Assembly: GCA_024760905.1 (NCBI GenBank)
Contig: CM045751.1
Coordinates: forward strand, 7,661,001 to 7,725,000
Direction: 5' to 3'
Length of the DNA stretch: 64,000 nucleotides
DNA from: Plotosus lineatus
Lineage: Eukaryota > Chordata > Actinopteri > Siluriformes > Plotosidae
The position numbers were made by a program, and so were the translations under genes. Positions 49,298 through 59,001 of the stretch are shown piece after piece. Below the pieces are notes generated by a model, which saw only the letters and a program-made list of their open reading frames with translations, was not told the origin of the DNA and made no database searches. The number at the start of each line of letters is the position of its first letter. The stretch's first letter is position 1.

Positions 49298-50812
49298 CAC
49301 TGTGCTCTAACCTTCGCCTTTGATCAGTAAATTGAAACATTTGGGTTTGATTTTACGCTTAAAGCCCTCACTCTCCCACTCCTCGTTTTACTTGGAGCCT
49401 GTTTCAAAGCTTTCTGAAACATATTATTAATTATTGAATTTCTGGACAACATGTTGTGGCTTCATAACAGCTAATTATGCGAACTGCCTATCGGACTCCA
49501 TTCATTCTAAATGGAAAAAGATGATATTTTAAAGACGTGCCAGGGTTACCAATCAAGAACTTTGCTGTGGTGACTGTTTCAATGCAGTGTACAATCAAAC
49601 CTGGGTGTTGGGACATTTAATCAACAGATTCTTGAAGAGCTATTTATGTTATCATTAAAGTTTGGTATGGGTTGTATCCTGGGTCCAATCACTGTTTACG
49701 GCTGGATTGAGGAACTATATTCATGGCAAATAGATCAGTGATGCAATTCCCTACTGCTGTGTGATGTCATGACACCAGTCCCATTTTCCCATTTTACCAT
49801 TCCCAGACCCCCAGTGCAGCTAACTGGGTTATCAAAGGCCGGCCATGTCTCTCACTGTCTATGGTGTGAGGCATGTAAAAGAACCATTGCTGACTTTCGA
49901 CAGGAGTAGGCTGCAAAGCCGTCAGCGTGTTTCCGCCCTGCGATGGCCTGGCGAGCTGTCCAGGGTGTACTCTGCCCTCGCCCTGAGTTGGCTGGGATGG
50001 GCACCAGCCTCCCCGCGACCCTAATTAGGATGAAGCGGTTACAGAAAATGAACTGAACTGAACCATTCCCAGATTCCCATTTCAAAATGGCGGTGTTACT
50101 GATTTCCTGCTGATCACTTCACCAAGATTTTGAGGTGTGTTTACTCTAGTTCTTCACCAGAAAATTTTGTGATATTAAATCAATTGTTTGGGTTTATTCA
50201 AAAAAAATAAATAAAATGGAAAAGGAAAGAAAGCCCAATTACCCAGAGTGTCTAACTGGATGATGAGGGAGCATGTACACATTTCGTCGAGTTGAGTGTG
50301 CTGACAACCACAGCACCTTCTTGTACTGTCTTTACTAAAGGCCGAGCCCATATGTTCTGTGTTAAAGGAGGGGAAAGTCCGCCTCAGTGCCCGACAGCTG
50401 CTGAGGAACCGCACTTGTTCAATCTCACTCGCACTCTTTCGTCCTTCCTTTCAACTGCTTTATCAAGGAGATCAAGCCGAAGCGGAAAACCTACCAGAAT
50501 AACACCATCAGACACACCTTTGCACCAAAGATGAGAGCGTTGTGAATCATTTCATGTCAGGGATGAGAGAGATGCAGATGGATGGAGGGAGTGAAAGGTG
50601 AGGGGAAAAGGTGGGAGAAAGTGACCGACTGTGTGCAAGGTTCACATGCTGTGAACTTACATCCTGAGATATCCTCATGTATACATTCTCTGTCTTCAGG
50701 CACATATACTCGCATGCATTCACCAGAAAGCCCTCTTTGATCACTGGTCATACTCAGCAGACAGCTGCGAGTGGGTGTGTGAGTGTGTGTTTAAGGAAAT
50801 GAATGTAGATGT

Positions 50813-50857
<45 letters not shown>

Positions 50858-50871
50858 AAGGCGAGTTTGTA

Positions 50872-50925
<54 letters not shown>

Positions 50926-53486
50926 ACTCTCAGTATGGCAGCCAGATCGCACTGGATCTGGAGTACCGTGTTTCTTGGAATGGAATTCCTTTGATGTGTC
51001 TCTGGCCTTGGTGAATAAACTGTTGTGCTTTAAACATGTAAGGAAGCAGTATACCTCACGTTACAGACTCTGGTCTGGATCAGTTTCGACGTTTCGGCTA
51101 ATGACAGAAACCAGAGCTGCTCTCCGTGCAGCGCAGTTTACAGTTTACTCACTTACGCAAACATCACACACTATTCCTTACTTAGTGATACCGTAAGTCA
51201 GGTGCATCCAGCTATACCATGCTATACCATGCTCCTGTGAGAAATGGTATAGACGGGGGTCACCGAAGACTAAAATCAATGATGTAAAAGGTATAAAGAA
51301 ACCATCTGCTATGAGGCTTCTGTATGCAAAGCAGATGTTTTTTCGCAAAACAGCTCGGCCTAGTAACCTCTGCCTGAAATACATTCAGTCCTTAAAATGC
51401 AAACCTCACACACAGTGAGACATCGGCATCACCTGCAGCACGCGCCACAGGCCCGGCTTCAAACACAGAGCAGGAGAACACAAACCGTTTTTGTTAAGAA
51501 AACACTTTAGCTCTGATGTTTCCCCAATTAAACCGCAGCCCAGCGATCCTCTCTTGGCAGACTGCCGGTGTCTGTGCGTTTAAGCCGAGCATCGAGATTT
51601 TTCTCTACAGCATTCACAGAGTGCCTATTAAACAAGGTTGTCTGGGAATGCAGTGAATATGCACCCTACTTTCATTCCTAAATGAAGAAATGATTTCTAT
51701 TGACTTCTATTGGGTTGCTGTTTGGCATATAATCTGACAGGAACAGACTTTGAAGCAGCTCGGGATTACATACTGGACGTTGGTAAATGCTCGTGTAATG
51801 ATTTGTATGACTTTTAACATCATATCATTTGGACAATGGGACACATACTTCATGCTGCACTGTCTGCTGTGATGTTCCTGAACAATCTTCTCTTGGTATA
51901 CAGTTAGATGGCTCCTTTATTTATTGCACTGTCCTGCACATATCCTGTTGTTTACTCATACTCTAGCATGTAGTTATGTTATAAATACACAACGCACAGT
52001 CGCTATTTGGTCTTGTATGCATGCTATTTCCTCACACTCTGCACAGGGATATGGAATTACTGTCTTTTTTTTTTTTTTTTTTTTTTTTTTGAAGTTCAAT
52101 CTAGAAAACACAAGCTGTACTTATTTCATCGAGAAAAATGGGGAAATGTGTTTTGTGATGCAATGTAATTCATTTATTTTTCACTTGTTATTAGTGTGTC
52201 TCTCGCTCACTCTGTACATGTGTGTATTATACCTATATACATCTGGCGGATATTGCATGGCATCTTTGGCAACATCCCAAACCACGTGGCCACATTAAAA
52301 GCAATAGAGTTGTTTACTAAAAGCTTATTTCACCTGGTTACCTTGGTCCTGGAGATAGGCCTTAACTGATTCCTTTGCGTGACATTTGATTCATTTCGCT
52401 CATAATTCACATAGTGGACTCATTACTCACTCATTTCCGAAGCCGCTTAATCCTACTAGTGTTGCAGAAGGGCTGGTGCCCATCTCAGCCAACACCGGTT
52501 GAAGGTGGAGGTAAACCCTGGACAACTTACACGACCATTCACATATATAGGGACACTTTGTAAAAGCCAAATTAGCTCCATGTGCACGTCTTTGGCCTTT
52601 GTGGGAGGAAACCGGAGTACCTGGAGGAAACCCACACAAGCATTTGAATAATCTAAACATTTATTCAGTCCATGTGATGGATTTTCCTGTCATTAATAAT
52701 AGTTTGGGCAGCATGGTGGTGCAGTGGTCGTTTCTGTGTGGAGTTTGCATGTTCTCCTTGTGCTTGGGTGGGTTTCTTCTGGGTGCTCCGGTTTCCTCCC
52801 ACAGTTCAAAAACATGCACAGTGGGTTAATTGGTTGTTCCAGATCACCCCTAGGTGTGAGTGGGAAGTACTGTATAAAATGGCTGTGTGACTGTTGGCCC
52901 TCTGATGGCCTGGATAACTGTCCAGAGTGTACCCCGCCCTCACCCAGAGTCGGCTGAGATGGGTGCCAGCCTCCCCGTGACCATAATTAGGATTAAGCAG
53001 TTCCGGAAATGAATAATAACAATAATAATCATCATCATCATCATCATTATTATTATTATTATTATTATTATGAATCAGTTTTGCCGGGTCCGACTCACTT
53101 CAAGAGTGTGTTCGAAGAACCGATTGGTTCTCGACTCTCCAGTTAGACTAGGTTTGTTTGATAATGGGAATCGAACCCTACCCGGCGGGTGTTGCATCGT
53201 TGCAGGTCACTGATGAGTTCTCCAAAAAGTGAAGCTTCATGTCATCCTCCAGCTTCTGAGCAGAGCACGGGTAGAGGGACTGAGCCAGGTTCTTCACCTG
53301 CTCCATGAACGTGTCCACGTTGCCGTCCTGCACGGCTGTAAAGTCCAGAGGGAAGCTCTCTGTCCGCTCACGCTGGGACTGGCGCGTCTGAGACCGGCCA
53401 CCGCGGGCCTTTCTGCCCTCCGAGCTCTCAGGGACAAGCAGGACCATCACCAACACCGCTAACATCACCGGTGTCCCACTTCCCAT
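33837..53486 (-). CDS. notum: Notum palmitoleoyl-protein carboxylesterase, complete, 11 coding exons
   Basis: Notum is a secreted alpha/beta-hydrolase that removes the palmitoleate from Wnt proteins and so switches off Wnt signalling outside the cell. Exons: 53182-53486, 47569-47621, 47376-47471, 44161-44221, 41482-41540, 39881-39983, 36904-37095, 36724-36821, 36473-36620, 34263-34310, 33837-34152. All have AG/GT borders and matching phases. The total of 1479 nt gives 492 residues (human NOTUM, from memory: 496 residues, 11 exons). Signal peptide about 1-23; nucleophile Ser226 in GSSAGG; Asp333 in WLFDEAQ; His382 in CLSHEII. Spacings of 107 and 49 agree with human S232/D340/H389. N90 (NSS) matches the conserved glycosylation site. 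Fish have several notum paralogues, and which one this is cannot be settled here. No frameshift or stop was seen, so the gene looks functional. Confidence 0.96.
34263..34310 (-). CDS. notum: notum exon 10: catalytic His
   Basis: A 48-nt exon (acceptor ctgaacag, donor GTGAGT) reading PAMFAPACLSHEIITRN. His382 in CLSHEI is the catalytic histidine. It was found by searching for the missing segment between exons 9 and 11, and its phases close exactly. Confidence 0.93.
34729..35210. mobile_element. Tigger/pogo-like element, inverted relative to 12176
   Basis: Left end cagggttccctcactttcc, right end ...agagatcactg, with a T-rich interior. It abuts the next element at 35213 with only a TA between them. 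Confidence 0.65.
35213..36199. mobile_element. Second type of TA-flanked DNA transposon containing a nested SINE
   Basis: Ends read cagacggtcctcactttacg... and ...aaagtcggggagcgtctg, with TA at 35211-35212 and 36200-36201. A SINE (about 35540-35806) is nested inside. No transposase remnant recognised. Confidence 0.65.
35540..35806 (+). repeat. SINE type A, truncated
   Basis: gcagtgatggtctagtggtt head and gggttcgagtcc box B; it ends at gtgtgtttctaccacc-like sequence. Nested in 35213-36199. Confidence 0.7.
36473..36620 (-). CDS. notum: notum exon 9: catalytic Asp
   Basis: 148 nt; acceptor ctgttccag, donor GTAAGT. Reads SPVFVVQWLFDEAQLTVDN then IHLTGQPVQQGQWRYIQNLG and ELRNTLKDV. Asp333 in WLFDEA is the charge-relay acid. 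The first residue is Ser323 (AGT split over the intron), where human NOTUM has Cys330. Confidence 0.95.
36724..36821 (-). CDS. notum: notum exon 8
   Basis: 98 nt, separated from exon 7 by a short intron of about 82 nt. Reads RYWGSVVPERCRLAHIGEEW then NCFFGYKVYPTLK. Acceptor gtttgtag, donor GTAAGA. Confidence 0.94.
36904..37095 (-). CDS. notum: notum exon 7: completes the catalytic Ser codon
   Basis: 192 nt, phase 2 at both ends, so its length is a multiple of three. It reads (S)AGGTGVLLNVDRVAELL, then IQVRGLADSGWFLDNKQYH and DCVDTIGCAPTEAIKRGIR. The GxSxG motif (GSSAG) crosses its 5' boundary. Upstream of the acceptor the intron is a (TG)21 run (plus strand 37103-37144) ending about 8 nt before the exon, in place of an ordinary pyrimidine tract. 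Donor GTGAAG. Confidence 0.95.
37103..37144. repeat. (CA)21 at the notum exon 7 acceptor
   Basis: Reads (TG)21 in the pre-mRNA and ends 8 nt from exon 7. Confidence 0.95.
37182..37640 (+). mobile_element. 5'-truncated copy of the same RTE-like LINE (C-terminus and 3' tail)
   Basis: The plus strand reads [20 protein letters not shown] and [20 protein letters not shown], nearly the same as the C-terminal part of the element at 3127-4172. It then loses frame (RKR-stop) and ends in (GAA)n. It lies in notum intron 6, about 90 nt upstream of exon 7 and antisense to notum. Confidence 0.85.
38266..38608 (+). repeat. SINE type A with LINE-type (Y) tail, full length
   Basis: tcagtggtggtctagtggta head, box B gggttcaagtcccac, body, then ggaagggcatccgacgtaaa and gattcgctgtggcgactccc with aaagccgaaagg. 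The clearest SINE sharing the LINE tail. In notum intron 6. Confidence 0.8.
39881..39983 (-). CDS. notum: notum exon 6, ending inside the nucleophile codon
   Basis: 103 nt; acceptor ctttag, donor GTGAGT. It reads SDYAFMGSLIIQEVVKELL then TKGLDNAKILLLAGS and stops after AG of the Ser226 codon; exon 7 supplies the T. The nucleophile codon is therefore split by an intron. A (TGG)n run lies downstream, within the intron (plus strand about 39810-39834). Confidence 0.95.
41482..41540 (-). CDS. notum: notum exon 5
   Basis: A 59-nt exon (acceptor gtaatacag, donor GTGAGT) reading VFIPYCSSDVWSGASPKTDQ. IPYCSSDVWSG is nearly invariant in Notum proteins and lies beside the active site. Confidence 0.94.
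42657..43354. mobile_element. Tigger-type element, sister of 24920-25618, in notum intron 4
   Basis: Same terminal sequence (cagtggtagctcaccttacg... to ...gtgagataccattg) with flanking TA. The remnant SKKRKRTHDIVKEYGQTVYHW at 43095-43160 is recognisable transposase N-terminus. A (CA)n run at 43056-43088 interrupts it. Confidence 0.65.
44161..44221 (-). CDS. notum: notum exon 4
   Basis: A 61-nt exon (acceptor gtgtttcag, donor GTAAGT) reading GTGILSPQPEENPHWWNANMV. The family-typical WWNAN motif is complete. It ends with GT of a Val codon whose last base is the first base of exon 5. Confidence 0.93.
44551..44584. repeat. Poly-A run
   Basis: About 34 A residues in notum intron 3. Similar long A or T runs lie at 16743-16772, 49265-49296 and 52066-52090. 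Confidence 0.9.
45478..45600 (-). repeat. tRNA-like SINE head
   Basis: In reverse: atcagctcagtggttaagg (box A) and gagggttcaagcctcac (box B). The mature-tRNA fold is not complete, so it is read as a SINE head. Confidence 0.5.
45634..45700. mobile_element. Terminal fragment of the Tigger/pogo-like family
   Basis: cagggatccctcactttctg followed by the family's sub-terminal sequence; the other end is not seen. Confidence 0.45.
46313..46836. mobile_element. Unclassified terminal-inverted-repeat element with duplicated 5' head
   Basis: The left end tacccccatttcactgga and the right end (reverse) taccccgatttcactgga are near-identical over about 26 bp. The first roughly 127 bp (46313-46439) are repeated in tandem at 46440-46570. 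A triple acacggaatg repeat lies at 46723-46747. No transposase frame. The target duplication is unclear. Confidence 0.55.
46890..47207 (+). repeat. SINE type A, X tail
   Basis: gggcagtgatggcctggtgc head to ctaattacgattaagcagtt tail. In notum intron 3. Confidence 0.75.
47376..47471 (-). CDS. notum: notum exon 3
   Basis: A 96-nt exon only about 97 nt downstream of exon 2. Acceptor ggcttccag, donor GTGAGC. It reads GWYCFNKQNCDIRYETTRR then LMSSTRWPQTRTG. The GGW of the oxyanion region spans the exon 2/3 junction. Both Cys residues expected in this segment are present. Confidence 0.93.
47569..47621 (-). CDS. notum: notum exon 2
   Basis: A 53-nt exon with a ttatttacag acceptor and a GTGAGT donor. 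It reads GYYIKESRGSRRWLLFLEG, the strand leading to the oxyanion region (LFLEGGWYC in the family). Found by homology and phase; too short to appear as an ORF. Confidence 0.92.
47756..47804. repeat. (CA)n microsatellite in notum intron 1
   Basis: About 24 CA units, 135 nt upstream of exon 2. Confidence 0.92.
48168..48651. mobile_element. Tigger/pogo-like element, partly broken by a SINE
   Basis: Right end ...cgcgagggatccctg at 48651. The left end is doubled: aaggatccctcact at 48001 and ggatccctcactttcc at 48173, with a minus-strand SINE fragment (48016-48170) between the two. Lies in notum intron 1. Confidence 0.55.
49806..50060 (+). repeat. SINE type A, 5'-truncated, X tail
   Basis: Starts within the body (ccccagtgcagctaactggg) and runs to ggttacagaaaatgaactga. 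In notum intron 1. Confidence 0.75.
50815..50921. repeat. Paired (CA)n and (GT)n runs in notum intron 1
   Basis: (CA)n at 50815-50853 and (GT)n at 50876-50921 with a 22-nt spacer; the runs are mutually complementary and can fold into a hairpin. Confidence 0.9.
51380..51700. other. Unique sequence in notum intron 1 (possible regulatory element)
   Basis: This part of the roughly 5.5-kb first intron has no microsatellite, SINE or transposon match that I can see and is of balanced composition, unlike its surroundings. Large first introns of signalling genes often hold enhancers; nothing in the sequence proves that here. Confidence 0.2.
52420..53015. repeat. Minus-strand and plus-strand type B SINEs in notum intron 1
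   Basis: A minus copy at about 52420-52640 (in reverse aaacccacacaag body, X tail near 52437) and a plus copy at 52707-53015 (gcatggtggtgcagtggtcg... to aggattaagcagttccgg). An (ATC)n(ATT)n tract follows at 53026-53071, about 110 nt from exon 1. Confidence 0.65.
53182..53486 (-). CDS. notum: notum exon 1: signal peptide and N-terminal helix region
   Basis: 305 nt ending in phase 2 before GTAGGG. The start is ATG at 53486 (MGSGTPVMLAVLVMVLLV...), preferred over an in-frame TTG two codons upstream. The hydrophobic stretch gives a signal peptide ending near ESSEG. A basic RKARGGRSQTRQSQRER stretch follows, then the family-typical SFPLDFTAV and SLYPCSAQKL segments, and ENSSVTCND with the N-glycosylation sequon. 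Confidence 0.95.
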
Positions 53487-53899
53487 CTCCAAACAAAACC
53501 CTATTTAGATTTATTCCGCAGTCCTGGAACTCCAAGAGCTTGTTGCTCGGGATACGGCTGAGTGACAGCTGAAGGTTGCTGTGCAACTTTAATCACTTCA
53601 TGTGTTTTCCTCCAGATCCCACTGTTCTGTCCTTCTCTTATAAACTACTTCTCAAGTCAAAGCACTAACCCAATGATGAATGTTTTAAAGGTTCTTCCTA
53701 TCAGCTGAAACATCACCAACCATCATCACTTTTCCTGAAGTCCGCCTGATGGCATTCAGTGTGACTCCAGAGAGAAATCTTCAACATCAGCAACAACAAA
53801 AGGCATTTTCCCTATAAAAATAAATAAATAAATAAATAACTAAAATAGAGAGAGGGTTTAAAGCCAGAAACAATTTGATTTCTCTCTCTGACATCCCTC

Positions 53900-54130
53900 T
53901 GCACCATCCATGTCAGTTGTGGATTCATAATTTCCACGCAACAAGTTTGGTGAGGATTTTATTCAAATATTTCGCCTTGCGCTCTCTTCTTAGCCAATCA
54001 GAGCCAGGGGGCTGGTCAGAGGGGGGATGGGCGTGGTTCACCGGCACGCGCGCTCTCTCGTTGGCTGAATCCCCAAGTGGCTTGTTACTCCCTGTGTGTG
54101 TGAGGGAGATGGGGATTATAAATTAGTCCA
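53900..54130 (-). promoter_or_regulatory. Probable notum promoter region
   Basis: A stretch free of repeats and richer in G+C lies 400-650 nt upstream of the start codon. It holds an inverted CCAAT box (plus strand agccaatcag, 53992-54001), a CACCC/GC-type box (gggcgtgg, 54029-54036) and several CpG dinucleotides (cgcgcg near 54046). The start site is not determined. A tandem segmental duplication begins directly upstream. Confidence 0.4.
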
Positions 54131-54354
54131 TTCGAGGGAAAGTAAAGCACACTGTGGCTCCAGATGAGAACTGGTTTGGATTCAACCGTTATGTTTATTG
54201 GAAAAAGATTATTTTATTTATTTTTTTTATTTTTTTTATGATAAATGCAGATTGCAAAAAAAAAAAAATAGCCTATTAAAGTGATAATTTCCAGGGTGAA
54301 CAGTATACATTCTAAAAAATTATTTGAAAACACTACTACTACTACTACTACTAC

Positions 54355-54402
<48 letters not shown>

Positions 54403-55415
54403 AGTACTTGAACTTAAATAGGGGGAAGTGGTGGCCTGGTGGTAAAGGTGCTAGATCACTGATCCTAAGGTTGGGGTTCAAGCGCCACTCACCACAGGTT
54501 GTCACTATAACACCACCCACCCCCACCCCACCCCCACCCCAGGGCAGCTAACTGGGTTATCAAAGACCGGGCCATGTCTCTCACTGTCTATGGTGTGAGG
54601 TTCATGTCAAAGAACCATTGCTGTTTTTCAACAAGAGCAGACTTCAAATCCATCACCATGTTTCCGCCCTGCAATGGCCTGGCGAGCTGTCCAGGGTGTA
54701 CTCTGCCCTCACCCGGAGTCAGCTGGGATGGGCGCCAGCCTCCCCACAACCCTAATTAGGATTAAGCGGTTACAGAAAATGAACCATTCTAGGGAAAGTA
54801 AAGTACACTGTGGCTCCAGATGATAACTGGTTTGGATTCAGCTGTTATTTTTATTCGGAAAAGATCATTTTCTTTTGTGTTTTTTTTCTAATAAATGCAG
54901 ATTCCAAAAAAAATAGCCTATTAAAGTGATCTTTCCAGGGTACATAGCATACATTCTTAAAATTTCTTTGAAAACACTATTACTACTACTACTACGAATA
55001 ATAATAATAATAATAAGAAGAAGAAGAAGAAGAAGAAGAAGAATGCTAATGATAATAAAGCACTGGAAACCAAATGGAGGCAGTGGTGGCCTGGTGCTAA
55101 GGTGCTGGATCACTGATCCAAAGGTTCAGGGTTCAAGCCCCACCCCCAACAGGCTGCCACTGTCTCCCAAGTGCAGCCAACTGGGCTATCAAAGCTCGGC
55201 CATGTCTCTCACTGTCTGTGGTGAGATGTATGTAAAAGAACCATTGCTGACCCTTGTCAAGAGTAGCTGCACAGCCATCAGCATGCTTCTGCCCTGCAAT
55301 GGCCCCTCAAGTTGTTCACGGTGTACTCTGCCCTTGCCCAGAGTCAGCTGAGATGGGCACCAGACTCCCTGCAACCCCAATCAGGATTAAATGCTTTCAG
55401 AAAATGAATTAATAT
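54131..55415. repeat. Tandem segmental duplication (about 650 bp x 2), each unit containing a SINE
   Basis: Unit 1 (54131-54784) and unit 2 (54785-55415) share agggaaagtaaag.acactg, actggtttggattca, ataaatgcagatt and tagcctattaaagtga, then (ACT)n(AAT)n and then a plus-strand SINE at the same place. The differences between units suggest an old duplication. It sits directly upstream of the notum promoter. Confidence 0.8.
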
Positions 55416-56086
55416 ATTTTAAAGTTGAAAAGCTAAAATGCAGGTAGCTGAATCCATTAAACGTTTACAATACGTTAGCCGTTTTTTTCTGACAGTCAAA
55501 GGCGTCCAAGTCAGTATTGAGCATTTCTATTGTTTCCCCAGCAGTCCTACTGATGAAAGGGTAAATATATGATTTATGCAGAGGAAAAATAACATTATTT
55601 TAAAGACAACAAGGTGGATAGCACTGAATAGCCCTGGAGATCAAATCTAAATTAAGATATTTAAGGTTTACTTTTAGATTTTTATAGAGTGAAAATTGTC
55701 ATTTGTGCTCCATTATAATATCATTTGAAACTCATACAAAGTTGAAAAAAAATGATCATAAAGAAACTGCATGTCATATTACATAGATTACCTTGTACAT
55801 TTTTTGGATACAAATTTGTTGAAATTGTAGGATTTCAGAATCAGCAACTGTATAAAACAAAATGTTTTGTCTTGTGTTTTGTCAAGCATGTACCCCAGAT
55901 TCACAAGGAGGATGATAAACAATTACTGAAGGAGGCGAAGTGTGATATGGAGAAATAGTCACTTGGCGAGGTTAAGTTTAAGAGTTAACATCATCCTAGC
56001 TTAATCAATTTCTATAATTGTAGACAATAACGGTCACATTACGACGCTGTGAGCTGGGTAATTAGCATCAGTGAACTCTATGAAAA

Positions 56087-56360
56087 GGGGCAGTAGTGGC
56101 CTGGTGGTAAGGTTGCCCCCCTCCGTGCAGCTAACCGGGTTATCAAAGGTTGGCCATGTCTCTCACTGTCTATGGTGAGAGGACCATTGCTGACTTTTGT
56201 CAATAGTAGCTGCATAATTGTCAGCATGTTTTTGCCCTGTGATGGCCTGTTGAGCTGTCCAGGGTGTACTCTGCCCTTGCTCAGATTCGGCTGAGATGGG
56301 AACAAGCTTCCCTGCACCCCCAGTTAGATTGAAGCAGTTCCGAAAATAAATTAATGAATG
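56087..56360 (+). repeat. SINE type A, internally deleted
   Basis: gggcagtagtggcctggtgg head, then straight to gttgccccc and body; box B is deleted. X tail. Confidence 0.7.
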
Positions 56361-57310
56361 AATAAATTCTTGATGTTAGCTCAGCTATTACCAATTTATT
56401 CTAGCAAGGAATAAAAACAACAAAATATGGAAATAAAGAATTTGATGGTAAGCACTTTTTTTTTTTTTCCAGAATGAATCCCTTTTTTTTTTTTTTTAAC
56501 CAAACACAGTTTTATTGTGCTATCCGGAAAGTTTTGAAGGGGGTCTTTTGTCTTTGATAATGGGGAGAGGAGGTGCATATAGATGATAAAATAGATTGGC
56601 GACGCCCCAGAAATTACGGCCTATGAGATCTGAATAAGTCTCGATGTCATACAAATGCCAAGTTCAGTAATTGTCTTTTTTTATTATTTGTTCAAAATAT
56701 TTTCATACTCACTTTCTGTATCCAATGTCATTTAACTTGCAGAACACCAAGAATTAGCTGGTCGCTTTCCACCAAGTCGAAACAAGAAAATATTTTGAAT
56801 AATAATGTAATTTATTTCGGATAGTGGTTAACTGTACATTTCAAAGGTGTACAGTCAGAAAAACCATGTCAACGTTCATACCAGAGCTCGTTTGCATTTC
56901 TGCAGCACACTTCCTCTGCTTTCGGCAAACATTGGCCCTGAAAAGGCCGTTTAAGGGGAGCGTTTGAAGTTTAATTTCCTCACTGATCATTTCGACAGAT
57001 AAGAACGACACTGTTTGCTTATTCAGTCAGCACCCCCCTACCCCCGTCAAAACCCGTCTGTCTGTCTGTCTGTCTGTCCGTCACTTTAATGCCTTTTAAT
57101 AACATATGCGGCGAGGTGTAGGCCACAGAAACCCACCTATGTGAATAAGAGTGAATTTTACTATAAATAAACGTATATGTGATGTATCCCTATGTGATGT
57201 ATTTGCACTCGTTAATATTAAATGGAATGGCCAAATGGAATGAAGAGCTTTGCATGAGTACAACTCAGAGCCCATTGGCTAATAGTATGTTTTATAATGA
57301 CATGTAGATA

Positions 57311-58216
57311 CAGTAGGCTCTTGACTATTAGCAGTTCAGCGCTCACGCCCCCGCATACTCGCGGATTGACGACAAACCCAAGTAACTGGCACGTGATTCA
57401 AATTTAGCCAATATCTGAGAACTTTTGTTTCTCCCTCCTGCTGATTGGTTGCAAATTATGTGTACACCTCTTTTTTTCTCCTTCACGTACAAGTTATCAA
57501 CGTGATTGCTTGAAATGTGAAGTAAATTTTTTTTGTGCGTTTTTAATGATAATTTAAGCGCTATGATGTCACTCAAACGCCCTGCATCTTCTCTAGCTTC
57601 TGGTAAGGAGCCAAAACGCTTTATTCATGAATAAATATTATCACAGTACAAAATTAAAAAGTTTTTACTTTATCAATACGACATTTTACTGCATTATTAT
57701 TATTATACTCGCGGATGAGCGACAAACCCGGAAGTTATTGGCACGTGATTCAAATTTAGCGAATGTCTGAGAACTTTTGTTTCTCCCTCCTGCTGATTGG
57801 TTGCAGATGATGTATACACCTCTTTTATTTTTCTCCTTCACGTACAAGTTATCAACGTGATCGCTTGAAATGTGAAGTAAATTTTTTTCGTGCGTTTTTA
57901 ATGATTATTTAAGCGCTATGATGTCACTCAAACGCCCTGCATCTTCTCTAGCTTCTGGTAAGGAGCCAAAACGCTTTATTCATGAATAAATATTATCACA
58001 TTACAAAATTAAAAAGTTTTTACTTCATCATTACGACATTTTACTGCATTATTACTGTATTAATGAGTAAGACTGCCTACAGAATGTGGTCAACAAGCAT
58101 ATTTTAGCGCATGTAATATATACATAGGGTTTGAAAACCGTGTCAATAACGCGTGGATGTTCATGATTCGCGGGAAGGGACGGAACCAAACCATCGTGAA
58201 AAACGGGGGCCGACTG
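57311..58216. mobile_element. TA-flanked DNA transposon with internal tandem duplication of about 350 bp
   Basis: Ends cagtaggctcttgac and (reverse) cagtcggcccccgttt are flanked by TA at 57309-57310 and 58217-58218. The interior carries two copies of one block (about 57356-57705 and 57708-58060), matching over runs such as gcacgtgattcaaatttag and cctgctgattggttgca. Tigger/pogo-type by ends and target; no transposase seen. Confidence 0.65.
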
Positions 58217-58955
58217 TAATTATAATTTATATGAAATTATTAATGTAAGTACGGAACCTTTATGAATTTATATTATTTATATCTGTTAATCCATTACAGT
58301 TATTCTGAAAGTAAAGTGCTAATTTTACAGTACTTTGTTACCTTATTCTCATAGCAATGGACAGTAACTTGTTCTGAAAGTAAAGTACACCAATTTATCC
58401 AGCCTGTGCAGTACAATATAGTAAAGAGATCTTATTAAGACAGTAAAATACACAACGATATTATTTTAGTGTACCGCCTTATTCTTATTATTCTACTGTA
58501 TAATACAGTACCATATTTGGGCGCTATGGTATGGTAGAATGTAGAGCAGTACCTTACTCTGGAAGTATAGTAAAGTGCAGTACATTGTTCTGGGAGTACA
58601 GTACCTTAATGTGTCACTATATAGCACACGACAGTATCCTTTTCTGACAATAACTTATTCTGGGTATAATTTCAATAGTATATTTTAACACCAGCGGTGC
58701 TGGATTAACATGTACAGTTGTTGTTTTGTTTTTGTTTTTTTGTTTGTTTGTTTTTTTTTCATTTTGATGAACTGTGTACTCTGATGGATCTGCCTCATTC
58801 AAAACTAGGAATTTGTGATGGCTAGCCAGTATGGTCACATGATGTGTTCCAGCTATAAAATTAGGAATAGCCTTGTCATCAAGGACTTCATTCCAGAGCT
58901 CTTCAAAGTCATGCCTATGTCTGGGTGTGTGCAGATCGTACGTGTTTGTACCCCT

Positions 58956-58957
<2 letters not shown>

Positions 58958-58996
<39 letters not shown>
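58958..58996. repeat. (CA)n microsatellite
   Basis: About 19 CA units. Further CA runs lie at 62439-62468 and 63539-63579, and a (TA)n run at 60137-60178. Confidence 0.9.

Positions 58997-59001
<5 letters not shown>

Noticed and set aside
53486..53492. Upstream in-frame TTG as notum start
   Set aside because: The ATG two codons downstream gives a normal signal peptide; TTG starts are not expected in vertebrates.
57356..58060. CRISPR-like or satellite array
   Set aside because: Only two units of 350 bp inside a transposon; eukaryotic context.
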